Source: Leptasterias polaris (taxonomy: Eukaryota > Echinodermata > Asteroidea > Forcipulatida > Asteriidae). From it: 64,000 nt of DNA. A program made the position numbers and the translations under genes. The notes under the pieces are model-generated. The model worked only from the letters and a program-made list of their open reading frames with translations, did not search any database and was not told the DNA's origin. Positions 53,301-61,560 of this stretch are shown piece by piece (position 1 is the first letter of the stretch; every line of letters begins with the position of its first letter). The stretch is from assembly GCA_037783415.1 (NCBI GenBank), contig JAZGTN010000009.1, positions 9,424,001-9,488,000 of the forward strand, written 5' to 3'.

Positions 53301-56300
53301 CTGAAGACGATCAGAGCATACTGATCGAAACGTTGAGTTGTCAACAACCGGTTTTTTAACACTTTGACTGCTGCAAATGTTTACACGGCCCCTCCCCATG
53401 GCGCTGCAGATGTTTTACAAAACTACAAAAAAACTTCATGTTTTAGTTTTACACTGTCCCTCCCCACGATTCTGCAGGTTTTATTTGGAGAACTACATCA
53501 AAGATTTATAAATAAAAACATTCAAATAAATGACACTGTTGCTTTTATTTTCTATTACACCCCATATATTTTTTGGAGTGGTATACATCGTAGCAAGGGG
53601 TCTGGTGAAGTGGAATTTTACACTGTTAGTGTTACTAAAATATGTTAGCAGAAGTTTACCGTCTGCAAATCACCGTCCTCATCGGACGATTCCTGTCGAT
53701 CAAATTCACTTTCAACGTCACTGGCATTACTTTCAGACTCTATATTATCAGAATGATCATTTCCATCAAACTCACTTACTTCAGAGTCACCATCTGCGAA
53801 TATTTCAACAACAGCTCTGCTATACACTCACTAACCACTTCACGCGTTTCCTGGGCGCCGCCATTTTTTTACTCCGAAAGTATAAACTTCCGGGTTACGT
53901 TACCACTGCTGGTGCCCGGGCCCGATGAGTAAAACCATTGAAAACAACTCCATTGGTTCCCCTAACGTATGTCAATACGTTTTATACATGAAAAGCATTT
54001 CGATCCTTGATCTACAGAGGGCAGTACAACGTTAATACAACCAGCCCGAGTCAGCCCGAGTATTCTCGGGCTCAGCACCAGCTGGGGGGTAAGTCTATCC
54101 CGAGAATACTCGGGCTCAGCAGTCAAAGTGTTAAGAACCAACACTACTCAAAAGAGATTTACACATGGTGCTACCGCAAACCTCACCTGATTATACGCCC
54201 ACCATGCAAACTTTTAAATCCTACCTAAACAAACAATCATTGAGGGGAATAGGTGTGACTTTTTAAGATGCTTTTTGAAAATGTGAAGTGAATCGGCAGA
54301 GCGCAGAGATGGAGGGAGACTATTCCAAAGTTTAGGGGCGACAAAAAAGAACGCTTTTTCAGCAGCTGAGGCAAGAGATCTGTGATGAATTTTGTGTTCG
54401 ACGAGCCGGGTAGTGTCGTTTGATGACCGCAAGCCAACTCAAATTAATCAGTCCCTCTACATACCTATCCATCCCCAGGTTTTACTGTCCTCATTCTGCT
54501 CCACCATGGGGGCTTTGATCGGCATGCTCGGCAACTCTCCGATCAGGAACTTCAGCATGCTGCTGATGACCTTTGACCACGAGAGCATGAGAGTAAACCA
54601 GACATTGAGGGCGCTCACAGGCTCCTGCTCCCACTTCTCCGTGTAGAACTCGAGCTCGACAAAAGTCATGTGACAGTTGGCGGACCGCTTCATTGTGTCC
54701 CGGAGGAAGCTGAAGAAGTTCGGATAGATCATGGACTTCAGTGAACTGAAATTGAAAAAGGGTACATTTTGTATTATTTCCGATTGTAACACCCCAGTGA
54801 AATTTCAGTGGAAAAATTTATTTTATACAAAAATTGAATGCTACGATTGCTATTTTAAAAACTTATTGCACGAATCCTGAGGTGATCCCCACAGCATTTT
54901 TTTTCCAAAGAATAAACCACTAAGGGAAACTGACTGGGAAAAACTTAAATGATTTTGCGTAGAACAAAGAAAATTTGACTAGAGCGCGATTTGAACCAAC
55001 GACCTCAAGATTAGCGTGTTGGCGCACTACCAACTGAGCTATCTAGCCCTATGTTGAAGGTGTCCCTACTTTGTCAATATCTTTGTTCGGGGTGCCAGTC
55101 AGAAGCCATTCAACCGTTAACTGCTGTGTAGCCGGGGATCACACCCAAGTTTACGATACAATCTGGGAAGCGTCACCCAGGGAAGCAGCAGCCAGGGGGG
55201 TTCAAAAAATATCCTAAAATATTACTGTTTGTCCAGACACCTTTAGTACCTTAGTGGTAGATACATGCGCTATATAAGACTATCTATTAAACATGATTTT
55301 TAATAATCAGATGAAAATCATTACGGGGAAAGCTTCTTTAGAGAAAGAAGCCGAAAATACACATCCTTTTCGTCTGGCAACTAAAACCTGTTATCTCCAT
55401 GTAATTCCTTTTCCAAACAGTGGAGTTAATTGGATCATGCACAAACCAGTAGTGCTGCTGACTGCCCCAGGCAGACTAACTGCTCATCCATTAAGTTTAA
55501 TGACCCAAGTAATTCAATGTAAACACAAACACTCTGTGAAAAGGACGAATACTTTGTGAGTTTTAGTTGCCTAACTCAGAAATTCTTTAATGGAGCTTTC
55601 CGGTAAAGTAAGGAATAAATATTATGCACAAATACAGTACATCTATGACTTGCCTCTCTATATCAACATCTTCCTCATCCTTCACTGCTTCAACTGGTGT
55701 AGATCGCTCTTCTTGATTGATGGAGATGCTCCCAGATGACTCCAATGTAGCCAATGATATCTGGCTATCCACGGACACAACTGAAACGGGCGTGGCCACC
55801 TTGGGTGGTCTGCCTTTCTTTCTTTTCTTCGCCAGCTTGTCTTTCACTTTAGCTTTTCTCTTTTGTGACAGCGGGGAAGGTTTGGAGCAGACTGGACAAC
55901 AAATTAAATAACACAAAGTAATTTACTTTTATGAGTGCAAGACATCTAATGATAATTGCTTCCCTTCATCCAGGAGTAAATTAATGTATATATGGGGGTA
56001 GAGATTGCTAAAAGTAGCCCTTCCCACATGTCCCATGAAATATTCCCATGAAGTACATTCACGCATGCATACAGAAACTATTGGTTGGCAAACGCCATTA
56101 TACACAAGGAGGAGTGACAAATGCATATGCCTCACGTCGCCATCAACCTCATACAAACAGGCGGGATGGTCCCTCATTTTGCCCACCAGTAGTGTCACTG
56201 CAAACACAAGATGTGTAATTTAAATATTCCACGGGAACATTACGGGAAAGCTTCATTAAAGAAAGAAGCCGAAAATACACATCCTTTCGATTTAGCAACT

Positions 56301-59300
56301 AACAACTGTTATCTCCATATGATTCCTTTTCCTAACAGTGGAGTTATTTGGATCATACACAAACCAGTAGTACTGCCGATTGCCTCAGGCAAATTAACTG
56401 CTCATCCAATGAGTTTAATGACCCAAGTTAGTAATTCAATGTAAAGATACTTCCTCTGTGAAAAGGATGTAAACTTTCTGCATTTTTGTGGCCAAACTCG
56501 AAAATTCTTTACTGGAGCTTTCCTGTAATGAGGGCCTATGGTAAAGCTACACGCCTCATATTCAGTGGCGTGGCTGTATATTCCTAAAGAGTTGAGATGG
56601 TTTCAATGAACATTGGTAGTAATAGTGTAAGACGCATTGATGCATTGGATTAAAATCAGCCAGGAAACATCCCCTTCCCCTGCCCAATAATAATGAAGCT
56701 ATACCTCTTGAGGGAACAATTGGTGAGTTCTGGCTGGAAAATGTCCTGATCATGATGTCGTCAAGTGAGACATTGCTGGTATCAAGCTCAAAGTTATTCT
56801 GCAGAAAAACAAAATTCAAATTATACAAATATTAGATGCATGTGTTTGGTTAACTGTCGCAGAATATAATCGCGAGATGAAGTTTGGCTGTGCTGTCTCT
56901 GTCAAAACACCCCAAACAATTTTGGGTGTTTTTTAAAATGAGATATTGCCTAACATCAAAAGGGCGAACGGCCACTTTAAGGTGAGGGCTACACTTAACT
57001 GATTTGGGCTATTGACCAAAAACCAACTGCCATCAGGGGCACGCTGCAACCTACTCCTGGGGCTGAAACAGGGCTACCCCCTTCACAGTCCATAAGGGTG
57101 TACTGTAAGCATGGGTATCATTCACAGGACAGAATTTACTACCTTCTCAGCCTTTTACGAAGCAATTATGCTTAAGTGCCTTGCTCAAGGGCACAAGTGT
57201 CATGACCAGGATTCGAGCCCACACTCTACCGCTGACAACACCAGAGTTTGGGTCCGGTGAACTAGACTGTTCAGCCATGACACGCCAAAGTCCCTGGTTA
57301 CGTACATGTTAACATGCTGTCTATTTTGTGGTAGGCTTTTAATCCAAGGTGGGACTTGAACCAGGGTCCACAAAAAAAAAAAAAGTAAAATCATTCACTT
57401 TACCAATGTAAATCCAGTGTGTAATGTTTGTAATAGCGAAGTGGATAGTTTTCTAGATACAAAATAGACACGGGAACTCATCCAACCCATTTTACTCTAA
57501 AAAAATAAATTTAAAAAAACCCATTGTAAACAAATGGAATTACTCAATGTATACACCAACGTTGCCTGCCATGACACTACCTTGCCTCATTTCGACAAAC
57601 GGACCTAGAACGACTATTTTGAAACGATGCTACGAAGCGTCCGATAATTATCTATATATAGACAAATAATAATAATTACAGAGCAAGAGTCCCTCCTGCG
57701 CTGGTGTTTCTCAATCATGTCCATATATGCCGCTTCAGTGAGATGCAAAGGGGAATCGGGTGCAGCAGGTGGGATAATATCACTTTTTCCATCCAAGCTC
57801 CCTAACAAAGAAACATTGAAAAACAGAGGCGTCAAATCTTTTAGTCGATAGCTTAGTTTCCAAAAAATGGAAGTTTTGTATCCAAAAAGATTTACAGAAC
57901 CTAAACATTCCTGATAATGGCTTGCAAGGCCTCGGTTCCTCGTATTTACACATGGAGAAAATAAAGGCTACTTTTTTTCACGAGGCAGACGTAAAAAGAG
58001 TCTGAATTCAGATAAAAGTCTGAAATGTCTCATCCCAAGAGAGATTTTGAGAAAATCTTGGAATCAGGAATAAACCTGAGAAATCACACGCTTGAGTATT
58101 CAATTCAATCAACATTTATTTCCATACATAAATAAAAATAAACAACTTGACTAGTTAACAGAGATTGAAACTGTATGGAGGCATGACCCGATAAAAGCAA
58201 ATGATTGTAGGCTGGGATGCCTTGTACAAAACAAAGATGGAAAGTAATAAAATAATATTAAAATTAGATAATAAAACAATACAGATTAACAACAAATCAA
58301 CCAAGGATCAAATTGAGACGGGTAAACAAGCGCAAAAATGAAACAAACAAAGAAACAAAGACAAATAACCACAAGACAGACCACGACGAACGAGCTGAAC
58401 AACGATGATGAATTAAAGAATAAGAACCAAGTTACAAAATGGGACACAAGGTGTTTTTTGAATGAGGCTTTGAATCGACCAATTAATTGATATCAAATAA
58501 TAAAACACAAGGGAAACTGACTGGGTCAATTCCAAATAATTTGAGGTTGAACAAAGAAACATTGACTAGAGCGGGATTTGAACCAACGACCTCTGGATTA
58601 ACGTGCCGGCACTCTACCAACTGAGGTATTTAGTCCTAAGTTGGCTGTCTTCCTATTTTGTCAATATTTTTGTGCGAGGATGGCAGTCAGAAGCCACACA
58701 ACCGTATTAATTATTCATTCATTGAATAAGGATGCCAGCATTCTTTTTCCCAATGGATTTACCTCCAATTAAAAATGTATACTTTTCTCTTACCATCTAC
58801 TTTGACCTCTGCAGGAAGTTCAACAGGCTTGGTGTCAAAGGTCGAGTGTACTCTTGGGGTGAATGCAGGAAGTGTTATATCACTGGGTGCTTCATACCAC
58901 GACAAGGATCTCTTCTTTGTGGGAGTCTTGTCTGCAAACATAAATTTCAAAAAAGTTGCAATAATCAGTGAAAATAATGATAACAATAATAATTAACAAA
59001 AATTGTAAAGCGCCGTCTAACTATGACTTAACATAAATCCAGAGGCGCTGGAAAAAAAGCAAATTAAGAAAAGGTTACATTACAAGACACAGACAAGGTT
59101 GGTGTCCATATGGAGTTGTTTGCATTTTAAGAATTTTTAAGAGTGTGGGATAGACAAGGCTCAATGTCTATTTTGTTTTTCAATCACTCGATGAAATCTG
59201 GCTGTTCCTTTTCACTCAGTGAAATGAAAAAGTCCAGATTTCACCTCATGATGATTTTCTGCAATGTTGCATTCATTCATATATTTGTATATATTAAACG

Positions 59301-60980
59301 CTCGTCCAATCAAGTAGGCCCCTCAAACCACCTAATAGTACTACCCTGTTTATCGTGCCCTATACAATCCTGAAACCATCTCAACTCCTTAGTAGTATGC
59401 AGCCAAATGGGTGCCACAAATTGCTAATCATTCGCATCAACAATCTCTACACTTAAAGTTACCCATTTATTCATGCACGAAGAGAAGCAATTACATGTTT
59501 AGTAAAGTATCTTGCTCAAGGACACAAGTGTCATGACCAAGATTCGAACCCACATTCTTATACCATCAGAACTCAAGTTTGATGCGCTTGACCACTCGGC
59601 CATGACATGCAACAAAGTAGCTGGGATTAAATCACATTTATTTCAATATCACAATCGTTCTTTACGGTAAAGCTCCATTAAAAAAAGAAGCTAAAATAAC
59701 ACATCATATTTCATCTGGCAACTCACACCTGTTATCTCCATGTAATTCCTTTTCCAAACAGTGGACTTAATTGGATCATGCACATACCAAAAGGGCAGCT
59801 GACTACCCCAGGCAAATTAACTGCTCATCCATTAAGTTTAATGATCCAAGTAATTCAATGTAAACAAACTCACTCAGTGAACAAGATGTACACTTTCCGA
59901 GTTTTGGTGGCCAAAGCCGGAAACTCTTTAAGGGAGCTTTCCCGTAATGTTTCCAAACTCATATCAAAACACAGTATCAACATAGTTAAAAAGTGGTACA
60001 AGGATTTGTTATTTTTTCCGCTTTGTCTTTGACAGCAAAGTTTCATTTACCTTTAGCACCAGAGAAGGGATTGTCATCTTCATCACTTGTGTACAGTTCC
60101 TAAAAAATGACATTCATCAAACAAAAAAACAAATGTTAGTGTACTCAACAATTCCTCAATCCGGTTCGTAAGTTTGACGTAATTTACGCCTATACTTCAC
60201 ACAAACATTTCATTTCATTTCATTTCATTTATTAATTCTGGTTTTGAATCCAAGGACTCTCAGAATAGCGCACTTATTCAATTTACTAGCCAAGAACCCC
60301 ATGGAGAGAACACAAGGAAGGAAGTTTCAGTTTTAGATGTGGGAGGAAAACTCCAGAGAATTATTCCAGGGAAAACGCACGCAGTCAGGCAGGGACTGAA
60401 AACCCAATCCACATTGTGCCCCTGGTGGGATTTGAACCGGGGTCCCAGAGGTGGAAGGCGAGGCAAGATAACACTACACCAACCTGACTGCCTCCACTGA
60501 TTACCAGAAGACCATAGGAGCTGCATTGAGTAAGATTTTCTCTGATGATTTATGCAAGAAGAGTTTAAGAACTTGACTTGAACTTGAAGTTTCACATTAC
60601 ATGAATTTCCCATTTACCAAAATCTCTGAATTCTACTCATCAGCTGTTTTCAGTAAAGTATTGGTATCTGACTTACCAACGTTGTTCACAGGCTCTATAG
60701 ACCTTATGCATATGACGTCATTTGAGTAGGGCGCCCTCGTCTAGAGGTCAAAAGGAAGATGTTCATTGGCCAGTCCTGTGCGCCGCGCGTACAAATCAGC
60801 GCGTTTCCATTGTTTCATCATGATCAGTTTACCTCTAAGATGGCGGCTTGGTGACGTCAATGCATAAGGTCTATTGGCAATTTTTATAAATATAAACTTA
60901 GAAATGGTCTTAGACCATGTTACAGTCAGGAAAACATGTCCATACTCACCCCACATTCCAGCCTGCACTCTCTCAATATC
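42566..60980 (-). CDS. NFRKB: NFRKB, INO80 chromatin-remodelling complex subunit (5' end beyond window); gene span of 13 exons
   Basis: Nuclear subunit of the INO80 complex, also known as nuclear factor related to kappaB binding protein. Exons (high to low): 60980-60950, 60099-60051, 58931-58794, 57801-57680, 56798-56705, 55891-55657, 54745-54465, 52777-52645, 51791-51731, 50490-50316, 49612-49385, 48810-48731, 44386-42566. Phases agree throughout and give 1148 residues and a stop. Signature blocks are VRTDYVVRPSTAEEK, VVGPVKGVYSREASLNKARE, RDAVARLPNGEGTR and TVVSGALDRLHYEKDPCVKY, which are nearly the human sequence. The long last exon encodes an S/T/P/Q/A-rich tail. The N-terminal DEUBAD-type part is not in the window. 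One intron has a GC donor. Confidence 0.95.
45941..46097. repeat. 80-bp tandem duplication
   Basis: TAATTTGAAAGAAAGTCAAA starts at 45941 and again at 46021, with essentially identical copies through CTTATAAAGAGGGGCT. A recent local event in the NFRKB last intron. Confidence 0.9.
46169..46584. mobile_element. Foldback element, about 110-bp arms
   Basis: AATGTATATTTGGTTTGCTT at 46169 is matched by AAGCAAACCAAATATACATT ending at 46584. The arms continue through CACCATGTGTATATCTACTT, GCTAGGTAGAT, and ATTTATTCTACTGC. The centre has more CTGCCGCGGAG-type words. A relative of one end (AATGTATATTTGGTTTACGG) lies at 49649-49668. Confidence 0.8.
46936..47429. repeat. 55-bp minisatellite, 9 copies
   Basis: Units start TCCAAGTAGTTGATTTTTAT at 46936, 46991, 47046, 47101, 47156, 47211, 47266, 47321 and 47376. 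Copies are practically identical except that the last ends CACGTGCTCTGGG instead of CATGTGCTCTATC. Each unit contains TTTTTATTACAG, a sequence that looks like a plus-strand splice acceptor, but the host gene is on the minus strand. Confidence 0.95.
47430..47805 (+). repeat. Retroposon 3' end with (AAT)n tail
   Basis: T-rich sequence with TTTTGGTCAAATAAAAAATA and then AATAATAATAAAG resembles the 3' ends of non-LTR retroposons, with an AATAAA word just before the tandem tail. Confidence 0.5.
47968..48251 (-). mobile_element. MITE family gamma, copy 2 (reversed)
   Basis: TTACGGGAAAGCTCAAATAG at the left and TTTAATGGAGCTTTCTTGTAA at the right. Interior is the reverse complement of the other copies (TTACATGGAGATAACAGGTG, GGTTTGTGCAAGATCC). 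Confidence 0.75.
48731..48810 (-). CDS. NFRKB: NFRKB exon (12th of those in the window)
   Basis: 80 nt, phase 1 in and 0 out, reading ERLHLEQAVSVKAKRTIQKQ then PKPVQKT. It matches the human stretch after EEEFERI. Bounded by TTCATAG and GTGAGT. Confidence 0.88.
49385..49612 (-). CDS. NFRKB: NFRKB exon (11th): conserved winged-helix-like segment
   Basis: 228 nt. RDAVARLPNGEGTRSEVCEL and NTVVSGALDRLHYEKDPCVK then RKLWIYLHRNR are the most conserved parts of NFRKB and decide the gene's identity. Bounded by ACATTTAG and GTGAGT, phase 1 at both ends. Confidence 0.97.
49910..50250 (-). mobile_element. Diverged TTAA-MITE relative
   Basis: CTTTAAAGGTATTATACAGG at the left, then CTGTGAAAATTTGAGCTCAA-TTGG and GAGGTTACGAGAAAATA as in family alpha. 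The right end is lost next to NFRKB exon 10. Confidence 0.5.
50316..50490 (-). CDS. NFRKB: NFRKB exon (10th), with duplicated donor site
   Basis: 175 nt, EHERYEQPHKAFTYHIHGYQ then SVVGPVKGVYSREASLNKAR and DRPPYVTILSLG, matching human closely. Acceptor ACACACAG, donor GTAAGT at 50310-50315. A second GTAAGT in the same context is 21 bp further along (50289-50294) because of a tandem duplication; its use would add an in-frame TAA. Confidence 0.95.
50868..51052 (-). mobile_element. tRNA-Leu-like SINE (partial)
   Basis: GGACCAACGGCTAAAATG through GCTCAAGGACACAAGTGCCA and GTGCTCTTATCCGCTTGGCA matches the head and body of the SINE at 40771-41196 in the same orientation. The B box is decayed (GGAATTTGAAACC). 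Confidence 0.7.
51588..51664 (-). repeat. tRNA-derived SINE head
   Basis: On the minus strand the segment has GGTCAAGTGATTAGAC (D-arm/A-box-like) and GGGTTCGAATCCTACC (B box). CAGTACTTGCAATCAC lies where the anticodon arm would be. The sequence around it is not the same as the other SINE families here. Confidence 0.55.
51731..51791 (-). CDS. NFRKB: NFRKB exon (9th)
   Basis: 61 nt, RTDYVVRPSTAEEKGVFRAQ, joined to a preceding K-V split codon. This is almost the human sequence. Bounded by TTGAACAG and GTGAGT. Confidence 0.95.
51831..52218 (-). mobile_element. TTAA-type MITE relative
   Basis: Starts TTAAAGGTGCTGTATATG and ends near TTATACAGACCCTCTAAG, the inverted end being partly decayed. The interior (GAGATATCGTCAAAGAAACG, ACAATCTGAGAAGCGTTACG) belongs to the subgroup at 38868-39270 and at the outer ends of the large inverted repeat. 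Confidence 0.65.
52645..52777 (-). CDS. NFRKB: NFRKB exon (8th)
   Basis: 133 nt, EGRDSDEQLTTLFKQWLTAV then MEDKPTPPETE.., matching NEKELAALFQLWLE in human. Phase 1 in, 2 out. Bounded by GTTACCAG and GTGAGT. Confidence 0.9.
52824..52983. mobile_element. GGGCCCAATTTCAT-ended MITE (copy 4)
   Basis: GGCCCAACTTCATAGAGCTG at the left and CAGCTCTATGAAATTGGGCC at the right; nearly all of the 160 bp is recognisable as family interior (GGTTACCAGC, GCTAAGCAGAAATTG). Confidence 0.8.
53360..54130 (-). mobile_element. Internally deleted piggyBac-like element
   Basis: TTAA at 53356-53359 and 54131-54134 flanks inverted ends CACTTTGACTGCTG / CAGCAGTCAAAGTG, the piggyBac arrangement (TTAA plus CCYTTTGMCTGCC-type ends). 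Inside, a minus-strand frame reads ADGDSEVSEFDGNDHSDNIE and further acidic S/D/E-rich sequence like the N-terminus of piggyBac transposases, preceded by a candidate start MAAPRKR at about 53865. A frame change and deletion of the catalytic part make it non-functional. Confidence 0.75.
54214..54440 (-). pseudogene. LINE (CR1/L2-like) ORF2 C-terminal fragment
   Basis: The minus-strand frame contains LASAAEKAFFFVAPKLWNSL then PPSLRSADSLHIFKKHLKKS and HLF. The order of AF...APKLWNSLP..LR...SL..FKK.LK.HLF is the standard C-terminus of CR1/L2-type reverse-transcriptase proteins. It lies 25 bp below NFRKB exon 7, so this intron's 5' region is retroposon-derived. Confidence 0.85.
54465..54745 (-). 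CDS. NFRKB: NFRKB exon (7th)
   Basis: 281 nt, SLKSMIYPNFFSFLRDTMKR then VSALNVWFTLMLSWSKVISS and LKFLIGELPSMP, equivalent to the human SSSFFSLL....SLNSWFSAAPNW segment. Phase 2 in, 1 out. Acceptor AATTTCAG, donor GTATGT. Confidence 0.92.
54890..55210 (-). mobile_element. tRNA-derived SINE, same family as the 316-bp array
   Basis: On the minus strand it reads GGGCTAGATAGCTCAGTTGG, then a T arm GTTGGTTCAAATCGC, flanked by GGTTGAATGGCTTCTGACTG upstream and CCCAGTCAGTTTCCCTTAGT downstream. This is the same order as in the tandem units at 61561-62824, so it is a single-copy member. Confidence 0.8.
55321..55606 (+). mobile_element. MITE family gamma, copy 3
   Basis: TTACGGGGAAAGCTTCTTTA at the left and TTTAATGGAGCTTTCCGGTAA at the right. 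Interior CACATCCTTTTCGTCTGGCA is shared with the others. Confidence 0.8.
55657..55891 (-). CDS. NFRKB: NFRKB exon (6th), GC donor
   Basis: 235 nt, VCSKPSPLSQKRKAKVKDKL then AKKRKKGRPPKVATP and an acidic stretch VKDEEDVDIE. The Lys-rich block fits the human KKKVKEKEEKKKKK region. No GT donor gives a correct join; AGAG followed by GCAAGT (a GC-AG intron donor) makes the frame run on exactly to ..DIES-SLKSM. Acceptor TTGTCCAG. Confidence 0.9.
56240..56528 (+). mobile_element. MITE family gamma, copy 4
   Basis: TTACGGGAAAGCTTCATTAA at the left and TTTACTGGAGCTTTCCTGTAA at the right, with the standard interior. Less than 1 kb from copy 3 and in the same orientation. Confidence 0.8.
56705..56798 (-). 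CDS. NFRKB: NFRKB exon (5th)
   Basis: 94 nt, NNFELDTSNVSLDDIMIRTF then SSQNSPIVPSR, corresponding to human L..GDLTLNDIMTRV. Acceptor TTCTGCAG, donor GTATAG, phase 0 in and 1 out. Confidence 0.9.
57020..57289 (-). mobile_element. tRNA-Leu-like SINE (head and body)
   Basis: GCTCAAGGGCACAAGTGTCA, a B box on the minus strand (GGGCTCGAATCCTGG) and the head end GTTCAGCCATGACACGCC match the SINE at 40771-41196, same orientation. The tail portion was not resolved. Confidence 0.7.
57680..57801 (-). CDS. NFRKB: NFRKB exon (4th)
   Basis: 122 nt, SLDGKSDIIPPAAPDSPLHL then TEAAYMDMIEKHQRRRDSCS, which fits the human ...DLKIMLKKHHEKRK region. Acceptor TTTGTTAG, donor GTAATT, phase 1 in, 0 out. Confidence 0.82.
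58086..58500 (-). repeat. Retroposon 3' part
   Basis: CAATTCAATCAACATTTATT-TCC at the low end is the reverse of the AATAAATGTTGATTGAATTG type of tail. The A-rich sequence above it (to about 58450) has no open frame. Probably a decayed non-LTR retroposon. Confidence 0.4.
58505..58710 (-). mobile_element. tRNA-derived SINE, same family as the 316-bp array
   Basis: On the minus strand it shows CTCAGTTGGTAGAGTGCCGG, a GTT in the anticodon position, and GTTGGTTCAAATCCCGCTCT with an intact B box. Flanks GACTGGGTCAATTCC and GCAGTCAGAAGCCACACAAC are those of the family. Confidence 0.75.
58794..58931 (-). CDS. NFRKB: NFRKB exon (3rd)
   Basis: 138 nt, KTPTKKRSLSWYEAPSDITL then PAFTPRVHSTFDTKPVELPA, phase 1 in and out. 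Similarity to human is low here (it fits the linker after SSDEEDLSSW), so the call leans on splice signals (GTTTGCAG, GTAAGA) and phase. Confidence 0.78.
59480..59612 (-). mobile_element. tRNA-Leu-like SINE (partial)
   Basis: AAGTATCTTGCTCAAGGACA then GGGTTCGAATCTTGG on the minus strand (B box) and CATGTCATGGCCGAGTGGTC at the head. Same family and orientation as the other three. Confidence 0.7.
59662..59947 (+). mobile_element. MITE family gamma, copy 5
   Basis: TTACGGTAAAGCTCCATTAA at the left and TTTAAGGGAGCTTTCCCGTAA at the right. Interior AACTCACACCTGTTATCTCC as in the other copies. Confidence 0.8.
60051..60099 (-). CDS. NFRKB: NFRKB exon (2nd in window)
   Basis: 49 nt, ELYTSDEDDNPFSGAK, matching human TALSSDEEDL. 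Acceptor TTTTTTAG, donor GTAAAT, phase 0 in, 1 out. Confidence 0.85.
60412..60496 (-). repeat. tRNA-derived SINE head
   Basis: On the minus strand it has GGCAGTCAGGTTGGTGTAGT (D-arm/A-box-like) and GACCCCGGTTCAAATCCCAC (T arm and B box). No complete cloverleaf can be drawn. Confidence 0.5.
60698..60873. mobile_element. TA-flanked MITE (copy 2)
   Basis: TAGACCTTATGCAT and ATGCATAAGGTCTA ends as at 27310-27482; the interior is about the same in reverse complement (GCGCCCTCGTCTAGAGGTCA, CGCCGCGCGTACAAATCAGC). It lies in the NFRKB intron 80 bp below the 31-nt exon. Confidence 0.85.
60950..60980 (-). CDS. NFRKB: NFRKB micro-exon (first in window, 31 nt)
   Basis: Reads ILRECRLECG with one extra G completing the preceding codon, between TTTTTTAG and GTGAGT. 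The human counterpart is VLREVKEECG, directly before SSDEED. The match at this length and exact phase support a real micro-exon. Confidence 0.8.
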
Positions 60981-61560
60981 CTAAAAAACAATTAACCAAA
61001 TCTTCATCAGTATGGAGAGAATGTAAGATTAATAATAATAACTAGCCATAAGTGTTTGTTGCAAACAAACACAGGGGTTTCAGGTATGATAAAAGATGTA
61101 TAAAAAGCAATTCAAGGGAAATTACATCATTGGTAACTGTTGTACTTTTCAAGAAAATGCAGATTTGTGGGGTAGAATTTTATACAAAATATCAGTGTGT
61201 CAATTGTTCCGACGTGAAAATGTTAAAGTGATTATGTTCTGTGACAATGCAGGAACGATGTATACAAGGAAACTAGTCCAGCCCACTCACTGTAAATTCT
61301 AAAAACCTCATCTTAACAATGAGGATTACTCCATGAAGTCACAAACCTTGTTCATAGTAACATGACCTTGTTTCATCTGGACAAATGGACAAGGGAATGT
61401 TTACTTTGGAAACGACGCTGCAAAGTGTCCAATAACTGTCCATATTGGACTCCAATATGAAATTGGCAATATGATGGATGACACGTTGTGTGTGTTCCAC
61501 CAATCAAATTACCAGGATATGTGTGTCGTACATATTGACAAAATAGGGAGACCGCCATCA
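60981..61560 (-). other. NFRKB intron, no further exon found
   Basis: The next upstream NFRKB exon was not found between the micro-exon and the right edge. The last stretch (61430-61560) is related to the 3' part of the 316-bp unit (GACAAAATAGGGAGACCGCC at 61539-61558). Confidence 0.5.

Noticed and set aside
60640..60697. Additional NFRKB exon ending at GTAAGT (about 60671)
   Set aside because: A donor-like site exists, but the sequence upstream is the TA-flanked MITE with no acceptor, and the neighbouring exons already join in frame.
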